Positions 16,801 to 24,045 of a stretch of 27,556 nucleotides of DNA are shown here, piece by piece; position 1 is the stretch's first letter; each line of letters opens with the position of its first letter. Under the pieces are notes generated by a model that had not been told where the DNA came from, made no database searches, and saw only the letters and a program-made list of their open reading frames with translations. The translations under genes and the position numbers were made by a program. The stretch is from Euryarchaeota archaeon UBA52. GTDB taxonomy: Archaea > Thermoplasmatota > Poseidoniia > Poseidoniales > Thalassarchaeaceae. The stretch covers positions 1 through 27,556 of the forward strand of contig DAVB01000028.1 of NCBI GenBank assembly GCA_002505455.1, in the 5' to 3' direction.

Positions 16801-19800
16801 ATACTGATCCCCAACTATAGCTCAAACGGCTCATGGACATCTCCTTCCGTGGATATATCAAATCAGTCAAGTTTCAACATGGGCTATGTCGATGTCGACG
16901 CTGAGATTCCCGAGGGAACCAGGGTCCTAATCAGCATCCTCGATTCCGCAACCCTGAGTCCCGTGGAAGGCTTTGACATGGGCGAGTTACCGGTGTCTCT
17001 CGCAGGCATAGATGCCGCAACACACCCATCTGTGAGAATACAAGTCCACCTGGAAACCGTGAATTCCAGCCTGACACCCATGATTAATTCAGTGAGGTTA
17101 GACGGCTTCAGGACACTATCTTCTTCCTCAGGGGAATCGAATGGTTGGTCATTCAGCCCAAGCACAGTCATAGATGGAGATCATATCATCAGTACGGGGA
17201 TAGCAGGTACAATTGACTCCGAATATCTCACATCTTCAAGACCCATAAGAGCACTGTCTGTAACAGGGGATTACTCGGGAGCCACAATCACCTTCAAGGA
17301 CGCAAACGGCGCTGTTATAGGGACTCCTGGGATAGCCGGGGGACTCGTGGAATTCCCATGGCTTCAACCAGGATATCGAGCTACCATCTCCCTATCTCCC
17401 GCTGGCAGTATCAATCAACTCAACATCTCTGCCAAATTCGCAGAACCAGCACGATCCCCCACAGTGGATCTGGGCTCAGATGGGACAAATGATTGGGCCT
17501 TCCCCATGGGCAGTAGCTATGGTAACCTCGGCTGGCAGTCTCTGATTGAAGGAGGCACCATGCAAAGAAGCGAGTCCATGTACCTCACTTCTTCGAATCC
17601 AGCAACAGTCTCAGTCCTCGTACCTTCTGGCACATCGTTAGATCCGAATGTAGATGCCACCTCTTGGGCGGCAGCCGGCTTCATGGCGATATCTCCAGTG
17701 GGCTCACAAACCTTAGACTCGCCTGTCATGGTATCCTTGGGATCGGCGTCCCAGTCCACACATAGTTCAGGAACAGGGGGCCCCTCAGTTATCCACTTCA
17801 ATGGTGCTATGATATCTCAGATTAACTCTGTCCAACCAAGTATCGCAGATCCATCAACACAGAGGCAATGGAAGGAACTCGATTTCCAGATCTCATCAAC
17901 ATCGTCACAGACTGTGGCTATCGCGACATTGGGGATATCGTACTATCTCCATGAGAATGTATCCGGTCTGCAGAACGTGGTTACAAGCGCCATAACAGCT
18001 GCCCAATCTAATTCCTCCAATACTGATATCAATGTATTAGTAAATGCATTAGAAGGCATGATTTCCATTGGCGGCGGTGCAGAATACGACTACATCACAA
18101 CCAACTACCCATTTGACCCACCCAATACATTCGCACCCAGGGCCGAATCATATGGTCTTGTGACTGAGCACAGCCATCTCTTCGACAATAGCCTGATCTC
18201 ATCGATAACTTTGACTGGAACCACAGAGGAAGGAGACAGCGCCACATATACCGCCTATGCGCCTGATTCTGACTGGTCCGCCTCTGGATCAGTATTATTT
18301 AGCCAAACTGGTTCAATACCCGGGCTCGCTCTTGTGGAATCTGAGTCGGCTCCAATGCTCGTAATGGACCAGGACGGAACCGAAAGAATACGGGTTAATT
18401 GGTCGATATCAGCCTCTTGGGGCCCAGACGACCTTTCATCGCTATCGTGGTCTTCCAGCGCCATCGATACGAATGGTGAGAATCGATGGTCAGCCGATGA
18501 ATCCAGTGGTAACGGCGGTAGGTCTGCTTACGAGAATGATTTGGAAATTGACTCTTTCACAGTAGTAAACCATCTTGGTAACACGCTTTCCGACCAATTC
18601 TCTTCGATGTACCCATTCCCCGTCGACCCCGGAAATATGATCTCCATCGAAGGCAGTGTACGCTTCCAAGGCTCAGAGGAGTTGAGACCGGATTCAGGAG
18701 ATTTCTCCCCAGCAGTCGATTTATCCGGCGTCATAATACCTCTGACTACACAGTCTAATGGAGCCTTCAGTGGAGACATTATGATCCCATCAGGGATGTC
18801 TTCAATCACACTGCAGCCGCTCCTCGAGGCAGTTGGACCATCCGCTGTATCCATCGTCAATGCAGAAGATGTGACCATCAACCCCCCCAGTATCGAGGCA
18901 GAAGTAGATTCCGCGCCTCCTGTGGCGGGCCCAATTCAGATACTAACGCCTCTCGGTTTCCAAAATGCGGCTGGAAAAATCGTCGACCCAGAGCTACCTC
19001 TCTCAGTGTACGTCACCGTGTCTGATGCCGATGCCAGGGCATCAGACGTCACCCTGAGGTACTGGCGTACTGCGATGGATGATGTAAATGCCGATGGTGT
19101 ACCTGACCCAGAGGAGTACAGCTCAATGACGCTCCCCCTCTCAATAGGATTCCCCGGCGAAGAGCAGAAGAATTTCGAAGGAATCGATTTGACAGACGTG
19201 CCTTTCAACAGCCCTGTTTACCTGTACATCGAAGGTACTGATTGGTCTGGACGAACTTACCAGTCAGGCGGTACAGGGGGAGGGCCAGGGGCATCCGAAG
19301 CATGGGCGACGATGCTCGTCGCGGAGGATGTCGAAACTCAGATTCTGGCTTCAGGATACTCTCTTGATAGGAAATCAGGCTATCTTCTACCGGGGGTAGA
19401 GCATACGTTCACCATGTTAATAGACGAACCAAACGGAATTGCAACTCTCGATGGTATCGATCTGATGCTTTGTGATGACGGACCGACAGGACTCGGCAAA
19501 ATGTTCTGGAATCCTGCTGAGCAGATCATGTCCACGCCCGAGGACTCCTACGTGCACCTCATAGATGCAAGCGCCACACCGCTGGAATCTGACTCGATTC
19601 TCTCTGTAGAGTTTGATTTCATCCTTGACTGGAACTACCCTTGGAATACAGGCGACTCAGACTGCAGCCCGAGAGTCAGAATAACAGACGATTTGCAGAT
19701 GATCGCACAATCGCCACTTCTAACCTCCCTTTCATGGGAACTGGACAACATGTTGGAAGCCATCCCCACTCAGACGGAAGATCTGACCCTCCCAATCGGC

Positions 19801-21036
19801 GAGTCGGATGCGACTGGCATCTACCTCATGAAGGGCGACTCGTTCCGAGTCAACGGAACGCTGTTGCACGCAGGCTCGGGGACACCATTCACGTCAGATC
19901 TGGATGAAACCATGGTGGAAGTATCATTCGTTTATGGCTCCACGAGATTGAGCGAGGCCTCTTTGCTAGGCGAGGACGGCTCGTGGACAGTGGACCTCAC
20001 TCTCCCCAATAGGCCACCGGTATACCCTGTGATGGATATCACAACAAATGTCGTGAATGCGCCAGGATCCGCCATCTCGTCCGAGAATACAGACACTTCA
20101 ATCACCGTCGACTCTTCTGCGCCAACAATACTCTTCGACCAGACTGCCTATCCGGATAGTTCTTTATCGGTGGAGGAATCTGATCGCCTGAATAGGGTGA
20201 AGGTAACTCTCCAGATAAGCGATTCAGTTGGAATGCAGCAGGGAGATCTCGAAGTCGCATGGATATTCAAGCGAGGAAACGATCCACTTGGTGCCGAGGG
20301 AAGCGGTTTCCTCCCACTCATACTCGACCAGGAGCAATTCGACGTGTATCAAGGTGAACTGGACATGGGGTCGCTCGTGAATACGAAGCTAGTTGATGGG
20401 GACTACATACTATTCTGGGTGGTTTCAACAGACCGTGCAGGCAATGGGGTGAATGGTCTCGGGAGTGAAGACAACCCCAAGCGAGCCGATATCAGAATAA
20501 TGGAATTCCTGCCGACTCTGACGAACACTGTATTCGAACCAACAGACAGACCCCTTCCCGGTGAGAGGGTCACGGTGAAGACATTCTGGTCCAATCCTGG
20601 AAAGCGTGGCGGTTCCATCGATGTCTCACTGTGGCAGAACAACGGCGGTGAATCATGGTCTCAATCACCGCCATCCGATTCTGTCGAATTATTCCTTGAG
20701 CCAGGCTCTACAAGCATAGTTATCGACATGATCTTCGAACCCAGCTTACCCGGCGTCCCAGTGTTGTATGTGATTGACGGAGGAGACTTCCAGAATCTTG
20801 CATATCCTGTTGAGGGAATGGTAGTTTCATCAGCCGATGTATCTAGTGTGAGCTCAGGTGACTCTACTCTGGCCTATACCCTTGTCGGAGGAATTGCAGT
20901 AATCACTGTCGGCATCGGCATAGCCATGGCAATGCGTGCAAGCGGAGGAAGAGACGACGACTATTACGATGAAGAGTACGAGGACGACGATGAAGAGTAC
21001 GAGGACGACGATGAAGAGTACGAGGACGACGATTGA
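13846..21036 (+). CDS. Giant cell-surface protein with C-terminal membrane anchor and acidic tail
   Basis: A 2396-residue exported protein. The start MSRTNARRAILLTALMLFVP and AQA form a signal peptide cut before DLSEW, so ATG 13846 is preferred over the TTG at 13795. In order: two Cys-flanked calcium-type modules (residues ~146-180 with DIDGDGNLDIDEIES, ~365-397 with DLNNDGALSSTEI; DUF7151-like), with four GSGY-type repeats between them (~192-345). Next come three jelly-roll modules like those of immune-inhibitor A/MAM proteins (~465-592, ~630-745, ~872-990; motifs PGWFLDNISYQ and EGFYVDDFGI). A long Ig-like beta region follows, including DVNADGVPDPEE (~1745), then a CARDB-like domain (~2224-2330), one transmembrane helix (~2342-2364) and a tail of Asp/Glu/Tyr. 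Topology: bulk outside, acidic tail in the cytoplasm. Ligand or substrate unknown; no enzyme motif was seen. Confidence 0.9.
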   Translation: MSRTNARRAILLTALMLFVPIAQADLSEWRGPDAVRPSDGGSDFTALRVPTNATVLDSWVEISNEEVAQSSENLISWHQDSPNNDGAFLSGIAVNSDGQLLLEDDFTVSQIESFDGGNYTIEMPNGYYHSPGVLAVYSIEQISSSASCSNLDSTKLSHGHDIDGDGNLDIDEIESSNEYCPSSGLPDSITSLNITDPGTGYEDGNLSATGGGGSGFNGTYLSGRGIGSATLISGGSGYQNGTVFNVECGRNCPGTGANLTVTSVDSSGAITGISLTSHGFNYTTEHTLSLANTAATGRQADIALTLNSTGPIVIATIESLGSGYTSTPTIVPSGTGSGAVITPGLGGFFNWLIEDRPDAADSATCSEGGHLMDIGQDLNNDGALSSTEILQTTPLCHNEDIDYWSSVLPETMNGSVYLDERTLPHGVVPSMAVEGRVIAGTMPGNPVPAGVDTSLYLPPLDVPDSDLQVGYTLSFDHWYHVDSTSTGDGDGAWVEFRMMNGTWGPWSYIEPAGGYPSTLSSDGPAVPGQPSGDLPVFASPSHSGWTSENIDLTTLSGIDDADKIQFRFRLWTHPSSQNLRPGWFLDNISYQNVGGMDGGWLHGCSLPAQATCSYSNYAHGALQTQISTQGTSANSKIRLNIEYDLEGSTFDNYCVEMSTNNASWVDISSSTSLTSTACDDRSGSIPGTSGDQSGGLVIQQFSVPSQFLNLNNVYLRILVDTDGSVTYGSPQDNFEGVFLTDVSLVTPGTAVHWSDDLGTSSTFYHYVASGGYCGLGSCVDDWNHIQLFGGSIDQTMGFENSYATAPESTHAPGWSTTGTSDTWNYGFLGSSLTLEEPASFPYLYGTDLTGPYSDNKNGYLLSPNYNIPDSGATLHFAKWSCMDPFYSTDGAQLQYRVNGGSWQHFQPSMTGWYDGVRTSTWNNPWGSDEIWFDGECGIDEMSEREAPLDQWSGEQMQFRFQFSTDTCCQNSGSETYEGFYVDDFGILIPNYSSNGSWTSPSVDISNQSSFNMGYVDVDAEIPEGTRVLISILDSATLSPVEGFDMGELPVSLAGIDAATHPSVRIQVHLETVNSSLTPMINSVRLDGFRTLSSSSGESNGWSFSPSTVIDGDHIISTGIAGTIDSEYLTSSRPIRALSVTGDYSGATITFKDANGAVIGTPGIAGGLVEFPWLQPGYRATISLSPAGSINQLNISAKFAEPARSPTVDLGSDGTNDWAFPMGSSYGNLGWQSLIEGGTMQRSESMYLTSSNPATVSVLVPSGTSLDPNVDATSWAAAGFMAISPVGSQTLDSPVMVSLGSASQSTHSSGTGGPSVIHFNGAMISQINSVQPSIADPSTQRQWKELDFQISSTSSQTVAIATLGISYYLHENVSGLQNVVTSAITAAQSNSSNTDINVLVNALEGMISIGGGAEYDYITTNYPFDPPNTFAPRAESYGLVTEHSHLFDNSLISSITLTGTTEEGDSATYTAYAPDSDWSASGSVLFSQTGSIPGLALVESESAPMLVMDQDGTERIRVNWSISASWGPDDLSSLSWSSSAIDTNGENRWSADESSGNGGRSAYENDLEIDSFTVVNHLGNTLSDQFSSMYPFPVDPGNMISIEGSVRFQGSEELRPDSGDFSPAVDLSGVIIPLTTQSNGAFSGDIMIPSGMSSITLQPLLEAVGPSAVSIVNAEDVTINPPSIEAEVDSAPPVAGPIQILTPLGFQNAAGKIVDPELPLSVYVTVSDADARASDVTLRYWRTAMDDVNADGVPDPEEYSSMTLPLSIGFPGEEQKNFEGIDLTDVPFNSPVYLYIEGTDWSGRTYQSGGTGGGPGASEAWATMLVAEDVETQILASGYSLDRKSGYLLPGVEHTFTMLIDEPNGIATLDGIDLMLCDDGPTGLGKMFWNPAEQIMSTPEDSYVHLIDASATPLESDSILSVEFDFILDWNYPWNTGDSDCSPRVRITDDLQMIAQSPLLTSLSWELDNMLEAIPTQTEDLTLPIGESDATGIYLMKGDSFRVNGTLLHAGSGTPFTSDLDETMVEVSFVYGSTRLSEASLLGEDGSWTVDLTLPNRPPVYPVMDITTNVVNAPGSAISSENTDTSITVDSSAPTILFDQTAYPDSSLSVEESDRLNRVKVTLQISDSVGMQQGDLEVAWIFKRGNDPLGAEGSGFLPLILDQEQFDVYQGELDMGSLVNTKLVDGDYILFWVVSTDRAGNGVNGLGSEDNPKRADIRIMEFLPTLTNTVFEPTDRPLPGERVTVKTFWSNPGKRGGSIDVSLWQNNGGESWSQSPPSDSVELFLEPGSTSIVIDMIFEPSLPGVPVLYVIDGGDFQNLAYPVEGMVVSSADVSSVSSGDSTLAYTLVGGIAVITVGIGIAMAMRASGGRDDDYYDEEYEDDDEEYEDDDEEYEDDD
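14421..14880 (+). repeat. Four degenerate GSGY-type protein repeats within the giant surface protein
   Basis: Four consecutive units of about 35-40 residues begin with a Gly-x-Gly-Tyr (or close variant) turn: DPGTGYEDGNLSATGG, SGGSGYQNGTVFNVEC, TSHGFNYTTEHTLSLA and ESLGSGYTSTPTIVPS. Most end in a Gly-rich GxGA-type turn. Similar units are common in exported beta-rich proteins of marine microbes. They sit between two Cys-flanked calcium-type modules. The repeats are visible at protein level only; the DNA has diverged. Confidence 0.6.
20968..21030 (+). repeat. Three perfect 21-bp tandem repeats encoding DEEYEDD
   Basis: The unit GATGAAGAGTACGAGGACGAC occurs three times without a mismatch at 20968-20988, 20989-21009 and 21010-21030, followed by GAT and the TGA stop. 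Each unit adds seven residues (DEEYEDD) to the cytoplasmic tail of the giant surface protein. Perfect identity over three units suggests recent expansion, and copy number may vary between strains. Confidence 0.95.
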
Positions 21037-21155
21037 GTCTGGCCCCGCATTAACTCGAAACCCCCGAAAACGCCATACTGGACATTTCTGGCCTGTCTTG
21101 TTTATTAGCCAGAGTTGGTAAAATAGGTCTCGGAACGCTAGTCGTTTCGGATGGG

Positions 21156-21314
21156 ATGCCGATGCAAGAAGTAGTTGAACTAAGGAAAGAGATTGAAGAT
21201 CTTAGGGTGCTCGTACACACTTTATTGACAATAATAATGGAAGAGTCTGACGGTTCAGAACAGGCCATGAAACCCGCAGGCATGGATGGCATACCACGTG
21301 GCTATTCGATGTAA
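21156..21314 (+). CDS. Small 52-residue protein, coiled-coil-like N-terminal half
   Basis: Not recognised. The protein starts MPMQEVVELRKEIEDLRVLV and continues HTLLTIIMEESDGSEQAM to the end PRGYSM. Residues 3-28 have a heptad-like pattern of leucine/valine/isoleucine with charged residues, so a short coiled coil is likely; the rest is flexible. It fits exactly between the giant surface protein and the DNA glycosylase gene: its TAA stop is directly followed by the antisense stop of the glycosylase (TAATCA). GGTAAAATAGG about 35 bases upstream could be its promoter. The amino-acid composition looks natural, but without a homologue search this remains a likely, not certain, gene. ATG 21162 is an alternative start. 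Confidence 0.55.
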   Translation: MPMQEVVELRKEIEDLRVLVHTLLTIIMEESDGSEQAMKPAGMDGIPRGYSM

Positions 21315-21932
21315 TCAGTAATTCACCGGATCAGGGTCAACAACCCTCCAGAGGTACCATGTCGCCACTGTTCTGTAGGGGGACCAACCAGTTGAGATAT
21401 CGAGTATCTCCTCGATCTCAAGATTCGAGCCTCCCGCATATGTCCTCTCAATGGCCCTGATTAACCCGATATCCCCTAGAGGTAGTATGTCCGGCTGACC
21501 TAATGCGAATATCATTACCATGTCAACAGTCCAAGGCCCCACTCCGCGGAGCTCCAGTAACCTGTTCCTTACATCCCCTGCATCCATCGAGAACCAATCA
21601 AGATCGCGAAGACAGTCCAACCATAACTTACTGAAATCTAGTATATACTCGGATTTACGCATCGAAAGGCCACATCCACGTAGATCTTGAATATCGCATA
21701 AAACAATGTTCCCGGGATTCACAGTGCCAAGAAGTCCCTCCATTTTACGCCAAACAGAGTCTGCAGCCTTCACCGATATCTGCTGCCCTACAATTGATTT
21801 GATCAGAGTATTGCCGACATTGCCATTCGGAGATAGGAATGGACGTAGATTTTCATCGATTACCTTGGATAAAATCGGATCATTAGACCGAAGATGATGC
21901 ACCGCTTCCGTCCAGTAGTCTGGTTCGGACAT
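21315..21932 (-). CDS. alkA: DNA-3-methyladenine glycosylase, AlkA-type HhH-GPD protein
   Basis: Base-excision repair glycosylase that removes alkylated purines. The 205-residue protein has the AlkA signature SIVGQQISVKAADSVWRK (46-63), a helix-hairpin-helix LLELRGVGPWTVDM (125-138), and the catalytic aspartate D154 in ILPLGDIGLIRA. The C-terminal WSPYRTVATWYLWR is typical of AlkA (substrate-pocket side). There is no four-cysteine iron-sulfur cluster, so it is not of the Nth/MutY type. It lacks the N-terminal TBP-like domain of E. coli AlkA, as do the shorter archaeal and bacterial homologues. The start at 21932 is divergent from the HTHD protein gene with 53 bases between the chosen starts. 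Confidence 0.92.
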   Translation of the reverse strand: MSEPDYWTEAVHHLRSNDPILSKVIDENLRPFLSPNGNVGNTLIKSIVGQQISVKAADSVWRKMEGLLGTVNPGNIVLCDIQDLRGCGLSMRKSEYILDFSKLWLDCLRDLDWFSMDAGDVRNRLLELRGVGPWTVDMVMIFALGQPDILPLGDIGLIRAIERTYAGGSNLEIEEILDISTGWSPYRTVATWYLWRVVDPDPVNY

Positions 21933-21985
21933 ATGCTTGCGAATGAGTGAGGAGGTTTGAATATGGGGGGATTAGACGCAGGAGT

Positions 21986-22477
21986 ATGGATGCAACACGG
22001 GCTGCAATGGTTGGGGGCGTAGTATTCACCGTCATTTTGATCGGCGCCGTGTTGTGGGATGAGTTTGCACCACCTCCAGATCCGGACAATGCTCAGGAGA
22101 TAGCAGACTTCTGTCTCGGCGATCATAGCAACATCGGAGTCCATTACCATCCGATATTGGAGATAGTCATCAATGAGCAGCAAGTCAGCATTCCTGCCAA
22201 TACGGGCATCAATCACGACGGCTGCTCAATGAGGGGCGTGCACACACACGATTCAACAGGTAAGATTCATGTTGAAATGGACAAGAAATACAACGTTCCA
22301 ATCGAGTCTTTCTTTATCATATGGGGCGAGACGTTTAATGAGAATCAGATACTGAACTATGTAGTCGATGAAGACCACGAGATTGTCGTGACACTTGATG
22401 GTAAAAGAGTGTATACTTACGAAGACACTGTCGTCGATGATCAAGAGGTTCTCAGGATTGAATACCGTGAGAAGTAA
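21986..22477 (+). CDS. Membrane-anchored His-rich 'HTHD' protein, function unknown
   Basis: A 163-residue protein with an N-terminal transmembrane helix or uncleaved signal (about 6-24, AAMVGGVVFTVILIGAVLW) and an extracytoplasmic domain. The domain carries C43, the GVHYHP motif (H53, H55), C80, RGVHTHDSTGKIHVE (H86, H88, H95), then a strand-rich part with FFIIWGETFN. I recall similar domains with HYHP...HTHDxxGxIHxE in Thaumarchaeota and Actinobacteria as conserved uncharacterised proteins; no function is known to me. Clustered His and two Cys suggest a metal site. ATG 21986 is chosen; GTG 21947 would add a basic extension. Its TAA stop abuts the antisense stop of rtcB. Confidence 0.8.
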   Translation: MDATRAAMVGGVVFTVILIGAVLWDEFAPPPDPDNAQEIADFCLGDHSNIGVHYHPILEIVINEQQVSIPANTGINHDGCSMRGVHTHDSTGKIHVEMDKKYNVPIESFFIIWGETFNENQILNYVVDEDHEIVVTLDGKRVYTYEDTVVDDQEVLRIEYREK

Positions 22478-23950
22478 TCATCCCTTGATGACGCCGAGCG
22501 GCCTAAGTCTTGCAACGGGCCTAGCCAGGCCAGCATCTTCAGTCAATCTGACTACATCATCCACATTTTTGTAGGCTTCAGGAGCCTCTTCAGAAATCAG
22601 AGACCTCGTTTTTGACCTTACTTCGATACCTTGCTCTTCAAGCCTCTTGATGAGTAGTTCCGAATCGATTGTTTTCCTGGCAGCAGTTCTCGACAATCTC
22701 CTTCCAGCACCGTGACAAGAAGAAGAGAACGCATCATTGCCACCGCTCTTAGGGCCTGCAAGAACCCAGGAAGCACGCCCCATATCCCCTGGCACAAGAA
22801 CCGGTTGGCCCACATTCTCGAATTTACCGGCCATCTCCGGATGATCGCCCGAGAATGCCCTAGTAGCACCTTTCCTATGAACTGCACAGGTACAATTTTT
22901 CCCATGAATAACGTGATCCTCAATCTTAGCTATGTTATGACTTACATCGTAAGTCACCCCAATATCGGCATCACTTCCAACACCTTCTCGAAATGCCTCC
23001 CTCACTCTATGTGTCAGCGCAGAGCGATTTGCGAATGCAAAATTTCCAGCAGCTCTCATTGAGTCGATGTAGGCTTCCCCTTCTTTGCTGTATATCGGTG
23101 CGCAGGCAAGCTGTCTGTCGGATATGTCGAATCCCCAACGGTCAGATATCCATCTGCCCCCCCTTTCAACATAGTTGGATTCAATTTCCCTTACATGATC
23201 AGAACAGACTTGGTGTCCCAACCCCCTCGAACCAGAGTGTATCATGACCGTGACATCCCCCTCATATATGCCGAAAGCCTCAGCAGATTTCGTGTCAACA
23301 ACTCTGTCAACAACTTGAATTTCTAGGAAGTGATTGCCAGATCCCAGAGTGCCAAGAGAGGCACCTCCTCTCGACCTTGCTCTGTCGCTTATTGCCCGTT
23401 CTTCAGTTTCCATCAATCCTCCAGATTCTATTCCTATCAAATCTTCCTGAAGACCAAGTCCCATGTCGGCAGCAGACGCCGCACCTCCAGACAATATCGA
23501 ATCCAGAGCGGCTGAATTGAGACGAACACCCCCTTTGGACGATGCGCCCGCTGGAACACGCTTAGAAAGCAAATCGATCAAGCTACTGATGTCAGTATCA
23601 CTTTGAGAAATTCCCGTCGAAAGTAACCTTACGCCACAATTGATGTCGAAACCAACACCACCTGGCGAAATGCCTCCTCCCTGCTCGCCATATTCGGTCG
23701 AAGTAGCAACTACCCCCCCGATAGGAAAGCCGTACCCGTAATGCCAGTCGGCCATGGCCCAAGCTTCTCCAACTATGCCCGGAATTTCTGCAGTGTTGAC
23801 GAGTTGCTGTGGCGAACGATCATCAATCCCTTCCCCCAGCATTTCCGGTTCTGCGACCATCATGGCGTCTGCAAGCATACGTCCGTGCTGGCGTATCCTG
23901 ACTCTACCGGGCCCTGCTGATTCGACATGGTCGCGCCAGCCTTTCGCCAT
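22478..23950 (-). CDS. rtcB: RNA-splicing ligase RtcB
   Basis: GTP- and Mn-dependent ligase that joins 2',3'-cyclic phosphate (3'-phosphate) ends to 5'-OH ends, sealing tRNA exons after intron removal in archaea. At 490 residues it is full length and has no intein, although archaeal rtcB genes often carry one. Metal and catalytic residues are all present: D102 and C105 in GVGFDINCGVRLL, H207 in GTLGSGNHFLEIQ, H238 in MIHSGSRGLGHQ, H338 in TYDVSHNIAK, and the guanylated histidine H413 in SSCHGAGRRLSR. The C-terminus ARLRPLGVIKG is typical. No archease gene, the usual activator, is seen in the window. It is convergent with the HTHD gene and divergent from the acyl-CoA dehydrogenase gene. Confidence 0.97.
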   Translation of the reverse strand: MAKGWRDHVESAGPGRVRIRQHGRMLADAMMVAEPEMLGEGIDDRSPQQLVNTAEIPGIVGEAWAMADWHYGYGFPIGGVVATSTEYGEQGGGISPGGVGFDINCGVRLLSTGISQSDTDISSLIDLLSKRVPAGASSKGGVRLNSAALDSILSGGAASAADMGLGLQEDLIGIESGGLMETEERAISDRARSRGGASLGTLGSGNHFLEIQVVDRVVDTKSAEAFGIYEGDVTVMIHSGSRGLGHQVCSDHVREIESNYVERGGRWISDRWGFDISDRQLACAPIYSKEGEAYIDSMRAAGNFAFANRSALTHRVREAFREGVGSDADIGVTYDVSHNIAKIEDHVIHGKNCTCAVHRKGATRAFSGDHPEMAGKFENVGQPVLVPGDMGRASWVLAGPKSGGNDAFSSSCHGAGRRLSRTAARKTIDSELLIKRLEEQGIEVRSKTRSLISEEAPEAYKNVDDVVRLTEDAGLARPVARLRPLGVIKG

Positions 23951-24045
23951 GTTCGTTCGTCAACGACGTACTCAAGAATACTCGCTTCGATGGGATATGT
24001 TGCACAAGGAGTTTAGGGGTCCACGCTGGGAATCACTAAGTCCTC

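Noticed and set aside
20968..21030. CRISPR-like direct repeats
   Set aside because: The three units are in-frame tandem repeats without spacers inside a coding tail.
22478..23950. Intein in rtcB
   Set aside because: All catalytic blocks are contiguous and the length is normal, so no insertion is present.
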